Under the pieces are notes generated by a model. The model made no database searches. It was given only the letters and a program-made list of their open reading frames with translations, and had not been told where the DNA came from. Source: Candidatus Aenigmatarchaeota archaeon (lineage in GTDB: Archaea; Aenigmatarchaeota; Aenigmatarchaeia; GW2011-AR5). Taken from it: DNA of 36,471 nt. Made by a program: the position numbers and the translations under genes. The stretch covers positions 1 through 36,471 of the forward strand of contig JAGVVY010000031.1 in assembly GCA_018304585.1 (NCBI GenBank), read 5' to 3'. Shown here piece by piece: positions 13,061-20,040 of the stretch. Within the stretch, counting starts at the first letter, position 1; the number at the start of each line of letters is the position of its first letter.

Positions 13061-13522
13061 GTCGACGTTTGCGATGTCATCCCTGACGAGTTTTTCGAGA
13101 ATGGGATATATTCTACCAAGAAATTCCATGATTTTCTTTGCATATTCCGCATCAAGGCTTTTGCCGTAATAGACGACACCGTTCCTAAAATACCTGAGTT
13201 CATTCGCGAACTTTACGTCGGATTCATGAAAAGCGAGTTTCCGAAGATAAGAAACTTCCGCTTCATGCGCGTTCAATCCTGCGGCCTTGAAGCCGTCTGC
13301 AAACATCTTCGCACGGGTCAGCTCCATTATTGTGTCGTATGCGTTTTCGACGAAATAATTGGCGTTATGATCCGATATGCCGAGTTTGATCGATATTTCC
13401 TGAAGGAAATGCCTTCTTCTGTGAGCCTCTTGGGCAAGATCCGCCGCCCTTGATATATCAGGCCTCCGCCTTTTTACAACGCCTTCTTGCAGGAATTCTT
13501 CAAATCTTCTGAGAGCGTTCAT
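13049..13522 (-). CDS. HEPN-domain protein, partner of HTH-nucleotidyltransferase
   Basis: The 157-residue helical protein fits the HEPN family that pairs with minimal nucleotidyltransferases. The motif region is ELRYFRNGVVYYGKSLD: Arg113-Asn114 are kept, but the His expected four to six positions later is Tyr (118/119), so the RNase centre looks incomplete. Many archaeal HEPN partners have this Tyr-Tyr-Gly form, and some are targets for AMPylation rather than nucleases. Its ATG overlaps the stop of the nucleotidyltransferase gene by 4 bases, the usual order of this two-gene module. The last codons lie in a mobile palindromic element, so the C terminus may have been altered by insertion. Confidence 0.8.
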   Translation of the reverse strand: MNALRRFEEFLQEGVVKRRRPDISRAADLAQEAHRRRHFLQEISIKLGISDHNANYFVENAYDTIMELTRAKMFADGFKAAGLNAHEAEVSYLRKLAFHESDVKFANELRYFRNGVVYYGKSLDAEYAKKIMEFLGRIYPILEKLVRDDIANVDYSR

Positions 13523-14064
13523 AGTCGTATGCTCCCGTTTAGCACGATGCCGTTGAGTATGTTTTCTTTCAAACTTTTGTTGATCCCCCTGAAATCCGGG
13601 TAGAAGTTGAGAGAAATGCGCCTTTCCAGCAGCTTCCGGAATTTTTCAACGGCCACTTCCTTTTTTGCCGTGCCTACAATTGCTATGTCAATGTCGGAAT
13701 CGGCGGCATCTTCACCGAATGAGTAGCTTCCAAAAAGAATGATCGCACAGCCCGGAAAGGTTTCCGACAGGCATTCCGGAAGGCCTGATTCGTAAACAGC
13801 CCTTAAGTTCTCAATTCTTTTCAGAAAAAACACCTTCGGGTTTTCCTTATTGAGGCTTATTGAAAGCCGCCCGGATTCCGGGTCTTTTGTGACTGCTATC
13901 AACCGTTCTTTTTGCAGCAACGGCAGAGAATTGGAAACTGCGGTCGGGGATGCTTTAAGCCTGCCGGCAAGTGACCTTTCCGTGAATCTTGCGCCGGATT
14001 TCAGAAAAAGAAATCTAAGCATTTCCTGCTGCAATGCTGTAAACCTTACTTTATATATGTCCAT
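13519..14064 (-). CDS. HTH-fused minimal nucleotidyltransferase
   Basis: The 181-residue protein has an N-terminal winged helix (about 8-75, with SLAGRLKASPTAVSNSLPLL as the recognition region) and a C-terminal nucleotidyltransferase domain. The catalytic signature is Gly112-Ser113 followed by Asp124-x-Asp126. With the HEPN gene downstream it forms an MNT-HEPN pair, a toxin-antitoxin type in which the transferase can AMPylate and silence its HEPN partner. The helix-turn-helix could let it repress its own promoter, where a 15-bp direct repeat is seen. A TATA box 28 bases upstream suggests a leaderless transcript. Confidence 0.88.
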   Translation of the reverse strand: MDIYKVRFTALQQEMLRFLFLKSGARFTERSLAGRLKASPTAVSNSLPLLQKERLIAVTKDPESGRLSISLNKENPKVFFLKRIENLRAVYESGLPECLSETFPGCAIILFGSYSFGEDAADSDIDIAIVGTAKKEVAVEKFRKLLERRISLNFYPDFRGINKSLKENILNGIVLNGSIRL

Positions 14065-14100
14065 TTTACTTTATATATGTAAAATCAAGTTTATATATCT
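14046..14100. promoter_or_regulatory. Direct-repeat operator and promoter of the nucleotidyltransferase gene
   Basis: TTACTTTATATATGT occurs at 14046-14060 and again at 14066-14080, exactly 20 bp apart, and a related AGTTTATATATCT follows at 14088-14100. The last contains the TATA box about 28 bases upstream of the minus-strand start at 14064. Two-turn phasing of the repeats suggests cooperative binding on one DNA face, most simply by the HTH domain of the gene itself. Confidence 0.5.
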
Positions 14101-14142
14101 TGGCAAACGCCATTTTTGTACTTTATTTTCCAATTTTATTGC

Positions 14143-15039
14143 ATGGATTTTGACGCGATTTTCATAATCATCGGGCTCGGGCTTTTCGAGATGATAACAA
14201 GCATTGACAACGCCGTCATCAATGCGGAAGTCCTGTCGACCGTTTCGCAGAAGATGCGCCGCTTGTTCCTGACGTGGGGAATATTCTTTGCAGTGTTCGT
14301 CATGCGCGGGCTTCTGCCCCTCATCATCGTCATGCTCAGCCATCCGGGCATCGGGCTCGCTGAAGCGATCACGTTCTCAGCGGAAGAAAGCGCGATAGAG
14401 TCGTCGTCCAGCGTGCTGCTTATAGCAGGCGGCGTTTTTCTGGTATTCGTGTTCCTTAATTGGCTTTTCATGGAGCCGAAGGCCTACGGCCTCGGCATTG
14501 AGCGAAGGCTTCAGGATTTCAACGTCTGGTTCTATGCGGTGGTGTCGGTATTCCTCGCGGCGCTTGTATGGTTCGCCGCCGACAAGGACGGCATGATGGC
14601 GTTCGGTGCCGTTCTGGGCTCTACCATATTCTTCATAGTCCACGGCTTCAGGCTGAATGCCGAGAAGATGGAGCAGGAAATGATGCATAAGAAGGGCATG
14701 AGCGACTGGTCAAAGATATTCTATCTTGAAGCGATAGACGCAAGCTTCTCCATAGACGGCGTCATAGGCGCGTTCGCGTTTACTATGTCCGTCCCGCTCA
14801 TAATACTGGGCAACGGACTTGGCGCCATAGCGGTCCGCCAGCTAACCGTAGCGAACATAGACCGCATAAAGAAGTACAAATACCTGAAGCACGGCGCGAT
14901 GTATTCTATCCTCATCCTCGGCGCGGTCATGATAGCCGAAAGCTTCGGGTGGCATGCGCCGTCGTGGCTGTCGCCGCTCGCGGCTATTGCGGTAATGGGC
15001 TACTTCTTCCGGCGCTCGGTCAAAGAAATGGGGGCTTAA
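14143..15039 (+). CDS. TerC-like/DUF475 integral membrane protein
   Basis: The 298-residue protein has about eight membrane segments. It carries the two acidic membrane motifs of the TerC superfamily, FEMITSIDNAVINAEVLS near the start and FYLEAIDASFSIDGVIGAF about two thirds along. Family members are linked to tellurite resistance and to metal export in bacteria, and the Asp residues in these motifs are the likely cation ligands. The ATG at 14143 is preferred over a TTG at 14116, because the shorter form begins right at the first family segment. The stop overlaps the convergent SRPBCC gene by 4 bases. Confidence 0.88.
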   Translation: MDFDAIFIIIGLGLFEMITSIDNAVINAEVLSTVSQKMRRLFLTWGIFFAVFVMRGLLPLIIVMLSHPGIGLAEAITFSAEESAIESSSSVLLIAGGVFLVFVFLNWLFMEPKAYGLGIERRLQDFNVWFYAVVSVFLAALVWFAADKDGMMAFGAVLGSTIFFIVHGFRLNAEKMEQEMMHKKGMSDWSKIFYLEAIDASFSIDGVIGAFAFTMSVPLIILGNGLGAIAVRQLTVANIDRIKKYKYLKHGAMYSILILGAVMIAESFGWHAPSWLSPLAAIAVMGYFFRRSVKEMGA

Positions 15040-15437
15040 CGGGATTCCATTACTGCTTTGAGATTCGCAAGATCCTTTTCAATCAGCTTGGCGTCTTCGT
15101 TAAATTTCCTGTCCTCAACGCCGGGCTGGCGGAAAAGCGTGAAGAGCAATTCGCTGCCCTTGCCGTTTCGTATGACTCGCATTGCATTGAATGCCTTGAC
15201 GCCCGAAACCGTGACGCAGTGATCCATGACGCCGAATGCATTCCTTTCAACGAATTCGATTTTCACGGGGCCGGACGGGGTTTCCGCTATCCAGAGGTTT
15301 TCTGATTTCTTGACGGATATGCAAAACGACTTGGCCCACTTCGGCATATTTTCCGGATTAGAAGCGAATTCGTAAACTTCCTTGTGGTCGCAGTTTATGG
15401 AGACGCTCAAAGTCCGCGATTCGGGAAGAGGCTCCAT
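15036..15437 (-). CDS. SRPBCC-fold (START-like) protein
   Basis: The 133-residue protein shows the helix-grip pattern: a first strand SRTLSVSINCDHKEVYEFAS, the WAKSF helix region, several strands (IEFVERNAFGVMDHCVTV, ELLFTLFRQPG) and a long C-terminal helix with KDLANLKAVMESR. Such proteins bind hydrophobic ligands or modify them, and the ligand here is unknown. A TATA-like GCCTTAAAGC lies about 27 bases upstream, suggesting a leaderless transcript. It is convergent with the TerC-like gene, with a 4-base overlap. Confidence 0.82.
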   Translation of the reverse strand: MEPLPESRTLSVSINCDHKEVYEFASNPENMPKWAKSFCISVKKSENLWIAETPSGPVKIEFVERNAFGVMDHCVTVSGVKAFNAMRVIRNGKGSELLFTLFRQPGVEDRKFNEDAKLIEKDLANLKAVMESR

Positions 15438-15509
15438 ATTATTAATACCACTTTAACGGCTTTAAGGCAAGCGGTTGCAAATAACCAAATGCGATTTTCT
15501 CAGGGGGAA

Positions 15510-16001
15510 TTATTTGCTATAAATAGGGCACCCCGTCCTGCCGGCGAGTTCCTCCATGCCGACTTCTCCGGAAACGCGCGAGCCGTCGGGGAATTGCCAC
15601 GTCGGATAGCCCGTTATATTAGCGTCAATGCACGCCTGGGTCTGGCCCGACCTGTCGGAAGTCGAGCATTCGATATACGGAAGATATTTCGCAGAAGCTC
15701 CAAACGCCGCCTTCTGGTTGGCGCAGTGGGGGCACCAGAACGCCCCGTAGAACTTGGCGCCGCTGTCCGTTATGCATTTGGCAAAGTCGTCGTATTGGCC
15801 CGGCATTGAAGGCAGCGAATAAAGATAATATCCGCCGCCAAGAAGGGCCACGACAATCGCGGCATAGGCGATGTGCGACGTTTTGATTTTCGGCGCTGGA
15901 GCAGATTTGTCTTTCGCCGGATGTTTCGCCTTGTTGTGCTGTTCCAATGCATCTGCCGAAGGCAGAAGCTTGCCGCATTGATTGCATTTCATTTCATCCA
16001 T
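15510..16001 (-). CDS. Zinc finger-TM-thioredoxin fusion protein
   Basis: The 163-residue protein joins three parts. An N-terminal C2H2 finger (Cys6, Cys9, His22, His27) is followed by a charged linker, one membrane helix at about 42-62, and a thioredoxin-like domain with Cys90-Pro-His-Cys93 and a cis-Pro region GYPTW (131-135). The FYGAFWCPHCANQKAAFG segment closely resembles the domain fused to vitamin K epoxide reductase homologues. The topology puts the finger inside and the redox domain outside the cell, where it could form disulfides in secreted proteins. A separate VKOR-type partner would be expected but is not in the window. Joining of a cytoplasmic zinc finger is unusual. Confidence 0.88.
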   Translation of the reverse strand: MDEMKCNQCGKLLPSADALEQHNKAKHPAKDKSAPAPKIKTSHIAYAAIVVALLGGGYYLYSLPSMPGQYDDFAKCITDSGAKFYGAFWCPHCANQKAAFGASAKYLPYIECSTSDRSGQTQACIDANITGYPTWQFPDGSRVSGEVGMEELAGRTGCPIYSK

Positions 16002-16032
16002 AAATTATCGCAGACCTTCAACGTGGAATTGG

Positions 16033-16162
16033 ATATGGATAACTGCTTTCTATATGCCATCTATAGCAAATGACGGAAGTATCTGACAACTCTGTCTTTG
16101 CTGTATATAGAGAATGCCTGAAAACTAATGTCATCTACTATAACTTTTGCAGTTATCTATAT
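16033..16162. repeat. Palindromic element, copy 2, with outer inverted repeats
   Basis: The core at 16063-16142 is related to 12970-13060. Both start ATAGCAAATGAC and contain CTGTCTTTGCT, but the second half reads AATGCCTGAAAACTAATG, the reverse complement (one mismatch) of copy 1's loop. Outside the core are 14-bp inverted repeats, ATATGGATAACTGC (16033-16046) and GCAGTTATCTATAT (16149-16162), with 13 of 14 bases complementary. It occupies the gap between the thioredoxin fusion and a small unknown gene. Confidence 0.6.
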
Positions 16163-16240
16163 GTGCGGCTTCATGAATTTATGCGTATTGGCGACGTTAA
16201 AAATTTGCAACGTTTAAATCTTTTTGCCGTGAACCAAATC

Positions 16241-16549
16241 ATGGAAGCCGGAAAGCCTTTTGGAACGCCGTCAATTCTGCGTTATAAGGGAATGAAATTT
16301 TATATTAATTTTGGATGGGACGGAGACTCCATATTGGGGCCTTATGATACAATGCAAGACGTGCATGGAGCGGCCCTTTCTTTTCCAAAAGGCAGTGAAT
16401 ACGATGTCATTCTTAGATCCCTGGATGGCCCGGAAGACGTGCGTATAAGATACACCCGGGGCCAGGAGATGCTGGGAATCGAAGAGTCGGCACGAATAGT
16501 GCCGCAACCGAGAAGAGTCGTTCCCAGTGTTTATAGCCATGAAAACTGA
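16241..16549 (+). CDS. Conserved-looking 102-residue protein, function unknown
   Basis: From the ATG at 16241 this encodes 102 residues. A globular beta-rich N-terminal part (MKFYINFGWDGDSILGPYDT, then EYDVILRSLDGPEDVRIRYT) is followed by a basic, proline-rich tail. A TATA-like CGTTTAAATC about 25 bases upstream fits a leaderless transcript and argues against the longer in-frame extension, which would run into the palindromic element. It is convergent with the small zinc ribbon gene. No family is recognised. Confidence 0.65.
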   Translation: MEAGKPFGTPSILRYKGMKFYINFGWDGDSILGPYDTMQDVHGAALSFPKGSEYDVILRSLDGPEDVRIRYTRGQEMLGIEESARIVPQPRRVVPSVYSHEN

Positions 16550-16598
16550 CCGTTTTTGCGCGCTGAAGAACTCTGCCTTCGGCAAAGCAGATATATAA

Positions 16599-16748
16599 TC
16601 AGACCTTTCCTACAGAGAGCACCTTTCCGCACTTGGGGCACAGATAGAATAGCTTGTCCGCTCCCAGGCGCATGTCTCTTGTTGTGGCTATCTTCTGCTC
16701 GCAGAAGGGACATACGGGCCCTTGGTTGTGATAATCGCCTATTGCCAT
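16599..16748 (-). CDS. Small zinc ribbon protein
   Basis: The 49-residue protein has two Cys-x2-Cys knuckles, Cys13-Pro-Phe-Cys16 and Cys37-Pro-Lys-Cys40-Gly, 21 residues apart, forming a rubredoxin-type zinc ribbon. The start at 16748 is chosen because a TATA box lies 25 bases upstream; a longer frame running up through the promoter encodes no plausible sequence. It is divergent from Sec61-beta and shares one symmetrical TATA box with it. Such tiny ribbons in archaea often contact nucleic acid or the ribosome; the partner here is unknown. Confidence 0.75.
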   Translation of the reverse strand: MAIGDYHNQGPVCPFCEQKIATTRDMRLGADKLFYLCPKCGKVLSVGKV

Positions 16749-16767
16749 TGTTCTATGGGGCGACGAA

Positions 16768-16778
16768 GTTTTAATAAC
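16768..16778. promoter_or_regulatory. Shared bidirectional TATA box
   Basis: GTTTTAATAAC is centred at about 16773, exactly 25 bases upstream of both the zinc ribbon start (16748, minus) and the Sec61-beta start (16798, plus). The near-symmetric AT core could serve both directions, giving two leaderless transcripts from a 49-bp gap. Confidence 0.55.
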
Positions 16779-16797
16779 TTTGCGGCGAATGTAAATT

Positions 16798-16953
16798 ATG
16801 GCCGAAAAAAAAATGAGCATGCCTCAGGGAATGGCAGGCCTTACGCGGTATTACGACGTGAAGGAGGGTGCCGTCAGAATCTCACCAAAAGCGGTCGTGG
16901 CGCTTGCAACGGGCTTCTCGCTGTTTATAATCATCCTTAACGCAGTGGCTTAA
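16798..16953 (+). CDS. secG: Preprotein translocase subunit Sec61-beta
   Basis: The 51-residue protein matches archaeal Sec61-beta, the small subunit of the SecYEG translocon. A short Met- and Gly-rich cytoplasmic lead (MPQGMAGLTRYYDV) is followed by the conserved ISPKAVVALATGFSLFIIIL, one C-terminal membrane helix. The signature pattern of Gly-Leu-x-Arg-Tyr-Tyr-Asp followed by Ile-Ser-Pro-Lys is intact. Its partners SecY and SecE are not in the window. The start lies 25 bases after a TATA box, so the message is probably leaderless. Confidence 0.92.
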   Translation: MAEKKMSMPQGMAGLTRYYDVKEGAVRISPKAVVALATGFSLFIIILNAVA

Positions 16954-16958
16954 CTATA

Positions 16959-16993
16959 CCGAAGGGCATATAGGGATTCAACATACCCTTCGG
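16959..16993 (+). terminator. Hairpin after the Sec61-beta gene
   Basis: CCGAAGGG (16959-16966) pairs with CCCTTCGG (16986-16993) across a 19-base loop, starting six bases after the stop codon. The 3' side lacks a long T-run, so it may be a transcript end or a stabilising hairpin. Confidence 0.35.
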
Positions 16994-17068
16994 GATTTAT
17001 CCAAAGGCATTACTTGGACAAAATTAGCGTGTTCATGCATATTTCTTGGCACGCATACATGAATTCTT

Positions 17069-17866
17069 ATGAAAATCAGGATAGGCACTGCAGGCTCTCC
17101 TACGGGCAGCAACATGACGGGCATAGCTGCAGTTGAAGAGGCAGGCCTGCATGCAATGGAGGTTCAGTTCGGCCGCGGCATACAGATGGGCAACGGGCTT
17201 GCCGAAAAAATAGGGGAAGAGCGGAAGAGGCACAGCGTGGCGCTGAGCGTGCACGCGCCTTATTACGTGAATCTGCTTTCAGAAAAGGCGGAAGCAAGCC
17301 GCAAGCGGATAATCGATTCCTGCGATCGGGCGAGACGCATGGGGGCTTCTCCTGTCGTCTTTCATCCCGGATATTACGGCAAACTTTCAAAAGAACGGGC
17401 TTACGAAGAAGCAAAAAGACAGATAGCCATAATACTTGAGCACATCAAAGGATGGGGCGTTGAAATTGCCCCTGAGAATACGGGCAAAGACAGTCAGTTC
17501 GGAACAATCGAAGAAGTCCTCGGGCTTGCAAAGGAGCTCAAAACCTCGTTTTGCATAGACATAGCCCACTTCCGGGCAAAGCACCGGGGCAAGGAAAATC
17601 TTGACGAATTGTTCGCCGTTCTGCCGAAAAAGCACATCCATTTCCAGTATTCGGGAGTTGAATGGAATTCCGGAGGAGAAAAACGGCACATGCTCATAGA
17701 CAAGGCGCATTTTACGGCGTTTGCGCGGCATATACTTGAAAGAAAGATTGACTGCACGATAATATGCGAATCGCCCGAAACCTTTGAAGACGCGCAGAAG
17801 ATGAAGAAAATTTTTGAAGATTTGGGCTGGGAATTCGGGGCAAAGGCGTCAGTAAAAGCTAATTAA
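17069..17866 (+). CDS. nfo: Endonuclease IV family AP endonuclease
   Basis: The 265-residue protein is a TIM barrel with endonuclease IV motifs: ALSVHAPYYVNL, VVFHPGYYGKL, IAPENTGKDSQFG, FCIDIAHFRA and HIHFQYSGVEW, which place the three-zinc ligands His, Glu and Asp. It cleaves DNA at abasic sites in base excision repair. The length is close to the bacterial enzyme (about 285). The start is the only ATG giving the full first strand MKIRIGTAG. The C-terminal Glu in IICESPE fits the last metal ligand. It is upstream of, and co-oriented with, a sugar epimerase. Confidence 0.92.
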   Translation: MKIRIGTAGSPTGSNMTGIAAVEEAGLHAMEVQFGRGIQMGNGLAEKIGEERKRHSVALSVHAPYYVNLLSEKAEASRKRIIDSCDRARRMGASPVVFHPGYYGKLSKERAYEEAKRQIAIILEHIKGWGVEIAPENTGKDSQFGTIEEVLGLAKELKTSFCIDIAHFRAKHRGKENLDELFAVLPKKHIHFQYSGVEWNSGGEKRHMLIDKAHFTAFARHILERKIDCTIICESPETFEDAQKMKKIFEDLGWEFGAKASVKAN

Positions 17867-17888
17867 TTCATGCCGCCAATATATAGAT

Positions 17889-18731
17889 ATGATTCTTGTG
17901 ACAGGCGGCGCTGGTTTCATAGGCTCGCACCTTGTGAAAAAGCTGCAAAAAGCCGGCAATGACGTGCGGGTTCTTGACGACCTTTCTTCAGGAAAGAAGG
18001 AGAACGTGCAGGGCGCAGAATTCATCCGCGGGGACGTGAAGTCCGAAATAGACGTATCCAAAGCCGTCAAAGGATGCGAATACGTCTTTCATCTGGCCGC
18101 CCTTATCGACGCCCGCGACATGGGCGACGACGTCTTCAAGGTCAATTTCCTCGGGTCCAAAAACGTCTTTGCCGCTGCACAAAGGCACGGCGCAAAAGTT
18201 ATTTTCACGTCATCGGCGGCGGTTTACGGGGAAGGAACCGCGGGCGAAGAGTCGTCTCTGAAGCCGTTAAATGACTACGGCAAGAGCAAGGCCAAGGCGG
18301 AAAAATTGCTGAAAAGCGGTTTCATAGCAAGGCTCTTTAACGTTTACGGCCCTGGCGGCAAAAGCGTGATAAACAGGTTCGTCAAGGGCATCTGCGCCGG
18401 CAACGGCGACATAACGATCTACGGAACAGGGCTCCAGACGCGGGATTACGTTTACGTTGACGACGTAGTTGACGCCCTCATGCTCGGCATGAGCAACGAA
18501 GGAGTTTATAACGTAGGAACGGGTTCTGAGACGTCCCTGCTTAACTTGGTCACCATGATAGAAAGGTCCTGCGGCGCAGGAGCATCCATAAAATTTTGGG
18601 AAGCGAAAAACGAGATTCAGAGGAGCAAGGCAGTCATAACGAAAATAAAAACTATAGGCTGGTCGCCAAAAGTGACGCTTGAAGCGGGTATAGGCCGGAT
18701 TGCTAGCGCTTCTTCAGGGCATTCCGCATGA
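17889..18731 (+). CDS. NAD-dependent sugar epimerase/dehydratase
   Basis: A 280-residue extended short-chain dehydrogenase. The nucleotide-binding GGAGFIGSHL is at residues 6-15, the active-site pair is SSAAVYGEG and Tyr-Gly-Lys-Ser-Lys (the YxxxK motif), and the substrate-binding RDYVYVDDV follows. The pattern fits UDP-glucose 4-epimerase or a related sugar-nucleotide dehydratase; the exact substrate cannot be read. Together with the glycosyltransferase next door it probably makes sugars for surface glycans or protein glycosylation. Its last 29 bases overlap the end of the convergent glycosyltransferase gene. Confidence 0.9.
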   Translation: MILVTGGAGFIGSHLVKKLQKAGNDVRVLDDLSSGKKENVQGAEFIRGDVKSEIDVSKAVKGCEYVFHLAALIDARDMGDDVFKVNFLGSKNVFAAAQRHGAKVIFTSSAAVYGEGTAGEESSLKPLNDYGKSKAKAEKLLKSGFIARLFNVYGPGGKSVINRFVKGICAGNGDITIYGTGLQTRDYVYVDDVVDALMLGMSNEGVYNVGTGSETSLLNLVTMIERSCGAGASIKFWEAKNEIQRSKAVITKIKTIGWSPKVTLEAGIGRIASASSGHSA

Positions 18732-19404
18732 CGTACTTGAAATCTGCCCAGTAGTCCTTGATGCTCCTTTCCCGCCTTCGCATGAGGAAAAGGAAGTTCT
18801 TTATGCCGTCTGCAACCCCCACACCCTTGACGTATATGGGCGAGGATATCGGCACGTTGGCATATTTTATGCCGTTCCTGCCGACCTCAAATATTATTTC
18901 CACGGCAATTTCATAGCGCTCTGCAATCAGGCGCAGCTTCTTCAGCGCGTCTGTAGTAAAGGCGCGGGAGCCGGATTCCGTGTCCTTCAGGGACGTGCCT
19001 GATATGAAATTCGTTGCTGCATTAAGGAACAGGTTCCCGAATTTCTTGACGAACGGGTATTTGGAGAGATCCCGCCGGCCAAGGACAAAGCCGTATCCGC
19101 GGCGTATCCCTTCCAAAAGCTTTGGAATATCTTTAGGATCATGCTGGCCGTCGGCGTCTATGGTTATCACGATGTCCGCCTTCATCGAGAGCGCCTTGGA
19201 AAAGCCCGTTCTGAGCGCGGAACCAAGACCGCGGTTCTGATCGTGGCTTACCACAACCGCGCCTGCCTTGCGGGCCAGTGACGCCGTAGCGTCGGAAGAG
19301 GCGTCGTCGACTACAATGACCTTGTCGACAAACGCCTTGGTGCGCTGCACCGCCGAGAAAACGGTCTTTTCTTCATTGTATGCCGGCATTACCGCTATAA
19401 TCAT
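18703..19404 (-). CDS. Family 2 glycosyltransferase (dolichyl-phosphate sugar synthase-like)
   Basis: The 233-residue enzyme begins MIIAVMPAYNEEKTV, has VDDASSDAT as the nucleotide-binding strand, and DADGQHDPKDI carrying the Asp-x-Asp metal motif. A VLGRRD turn and EIIFEVGRNG helix complete the GT-A fold. No membrane segments follow the catalytic domain, as in the soluble form of dolichyl-phosphate mannose or glucose synthases. It probably transfers a sugar from a nucleotide donor to a lipid phosphate. A TATA-like AAATTTAAGCG is centred 25 bases upstream of the start, indicating a leaderless transcript. Confidence 0.92.
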   Translation of the reverse strand: MIIAVMPAYNEEKTVFSAVQRTKAFVDKVIVVDDASSDATASLARKAGAVVVSHDQNRGLGSALRTGFSKALSMKADIVITIDADGQHDPKDIPKLLEGIRRGYGFVLGRRDLSKYPFVKKFGNLFLNAATNFISGTSLKDTESGSRAFTTDALKKLRLIAERYEIAVEIIFEVGRNGIKYANVPISSPIYVKGVGVADGIKNFLFLMRRRERSIKDYWADFKYVMRNALKKR

Positions 19405-19434
19405 CCAGAAGAATTGTAAATGAGCGCTTAAATT

Positions 19435-19662
19435 TCAATGCTTGTCATGTGCCTCATGCAGGAGCCGGCGCGGCAGGCGGCTTTGCAATTTTTTCGAGGT
19501 TCCCGAAAAGGCGGCACGGTCGGGATTTTCGGGCCAGTATTCCTTTGCGATGAATTTGGCATCATAGGGCTCCTTTGCCGCAAATCCCCCAAAGAAATTA
19601 GCTATGGGTGACCGTATAGGAGCTTGGCTATAAAATATAAGATAAGCGCCTATGTCGGCCAT
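19435..19662 (-). CDS. Candidate 75-residue protein downstream of the histone gene
   Basis: A frame of 75 residues starts 22 bases after the histone stop. The first part is hydrophobic and aromatic (YLIFYSQAP, ANFFGGFAA), then IAKEYWPENPDR, then a basic Arg/Lys-rich tail. Codon choice is like that of host genes. There is only a weak ribosome-binding-like GACAGG before the ATG. No family is recognised, and it could be a chance frame in a 250-base gap; a longer version starting inside the histone gene is less likely. Confidence 0.35.
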   Translation of the reverse strand: MADIGAYLIFYSQAPIRSPIANFFGGFAAKEPYDAKFIAKEYWPENPDRAAFSGTSKKLQSRLPRRLLHEAHDKH

Positions 19663-19684
19663 CCTGTCAACGAAGGCATACGCC

Positions 19685-19879
19685 TTACCTGGAGGCAAAT
19701 TCGACGTCCTCCTTCTTGACGGTGCGCCGGCCGGCATGCTCGCAGAGCTTCACGGCGCTTGCCGCAATGGAAGAGCCATACTCCTCGGTCAAGTCCCGCA
19801 ATTCAGAGGCCGCTTCCCTGGCCATTCTCTTGGCACCGGCTTTCTTGGCGAGCTTCTCGAACGGCAACATCGGTAACAT
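19685..19879 (-). CDS. Archaeal histone
   Basis: The 64-residue protein is a full histone fold without tails. An N-terminal LPFEKLAKKAG with helix 1 is followed by long helix 2 (AASELRDLTEEYGSSIAASA), then RRTVKKEDVEFA, the L2 loop and last helix with the characteristic RTVKKEDV motif. It should dimerise and wrap DNA as in HMfB-type nucleosomes. The length is close to the 65-70 residues usual for the family. It sits alone, divergent from the TFB gene across a 160-base gap. Confidence 0.95.
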   Translation of the reverse strand: MLPMLPFEKLAKKAGAKRMAREAASELRDLTEEYGSSIAASAVKLCEHAGRRTVKKEDVEFASR

Positions 19880-20040
19880 AGCTATACTTAGCGCCTGATG
19901 GATAAAAACGTTCCCGTTGCCCAGAAAAAGAGCGAAATCTTTAAATACTTTATTGTTAGAATTTAAAGTTTAGAGGGATAACAGCATGTTACTTCATAGA
20001 AGTGACAAATAGTTTTTCATATATATAGAGGGTGATGATA

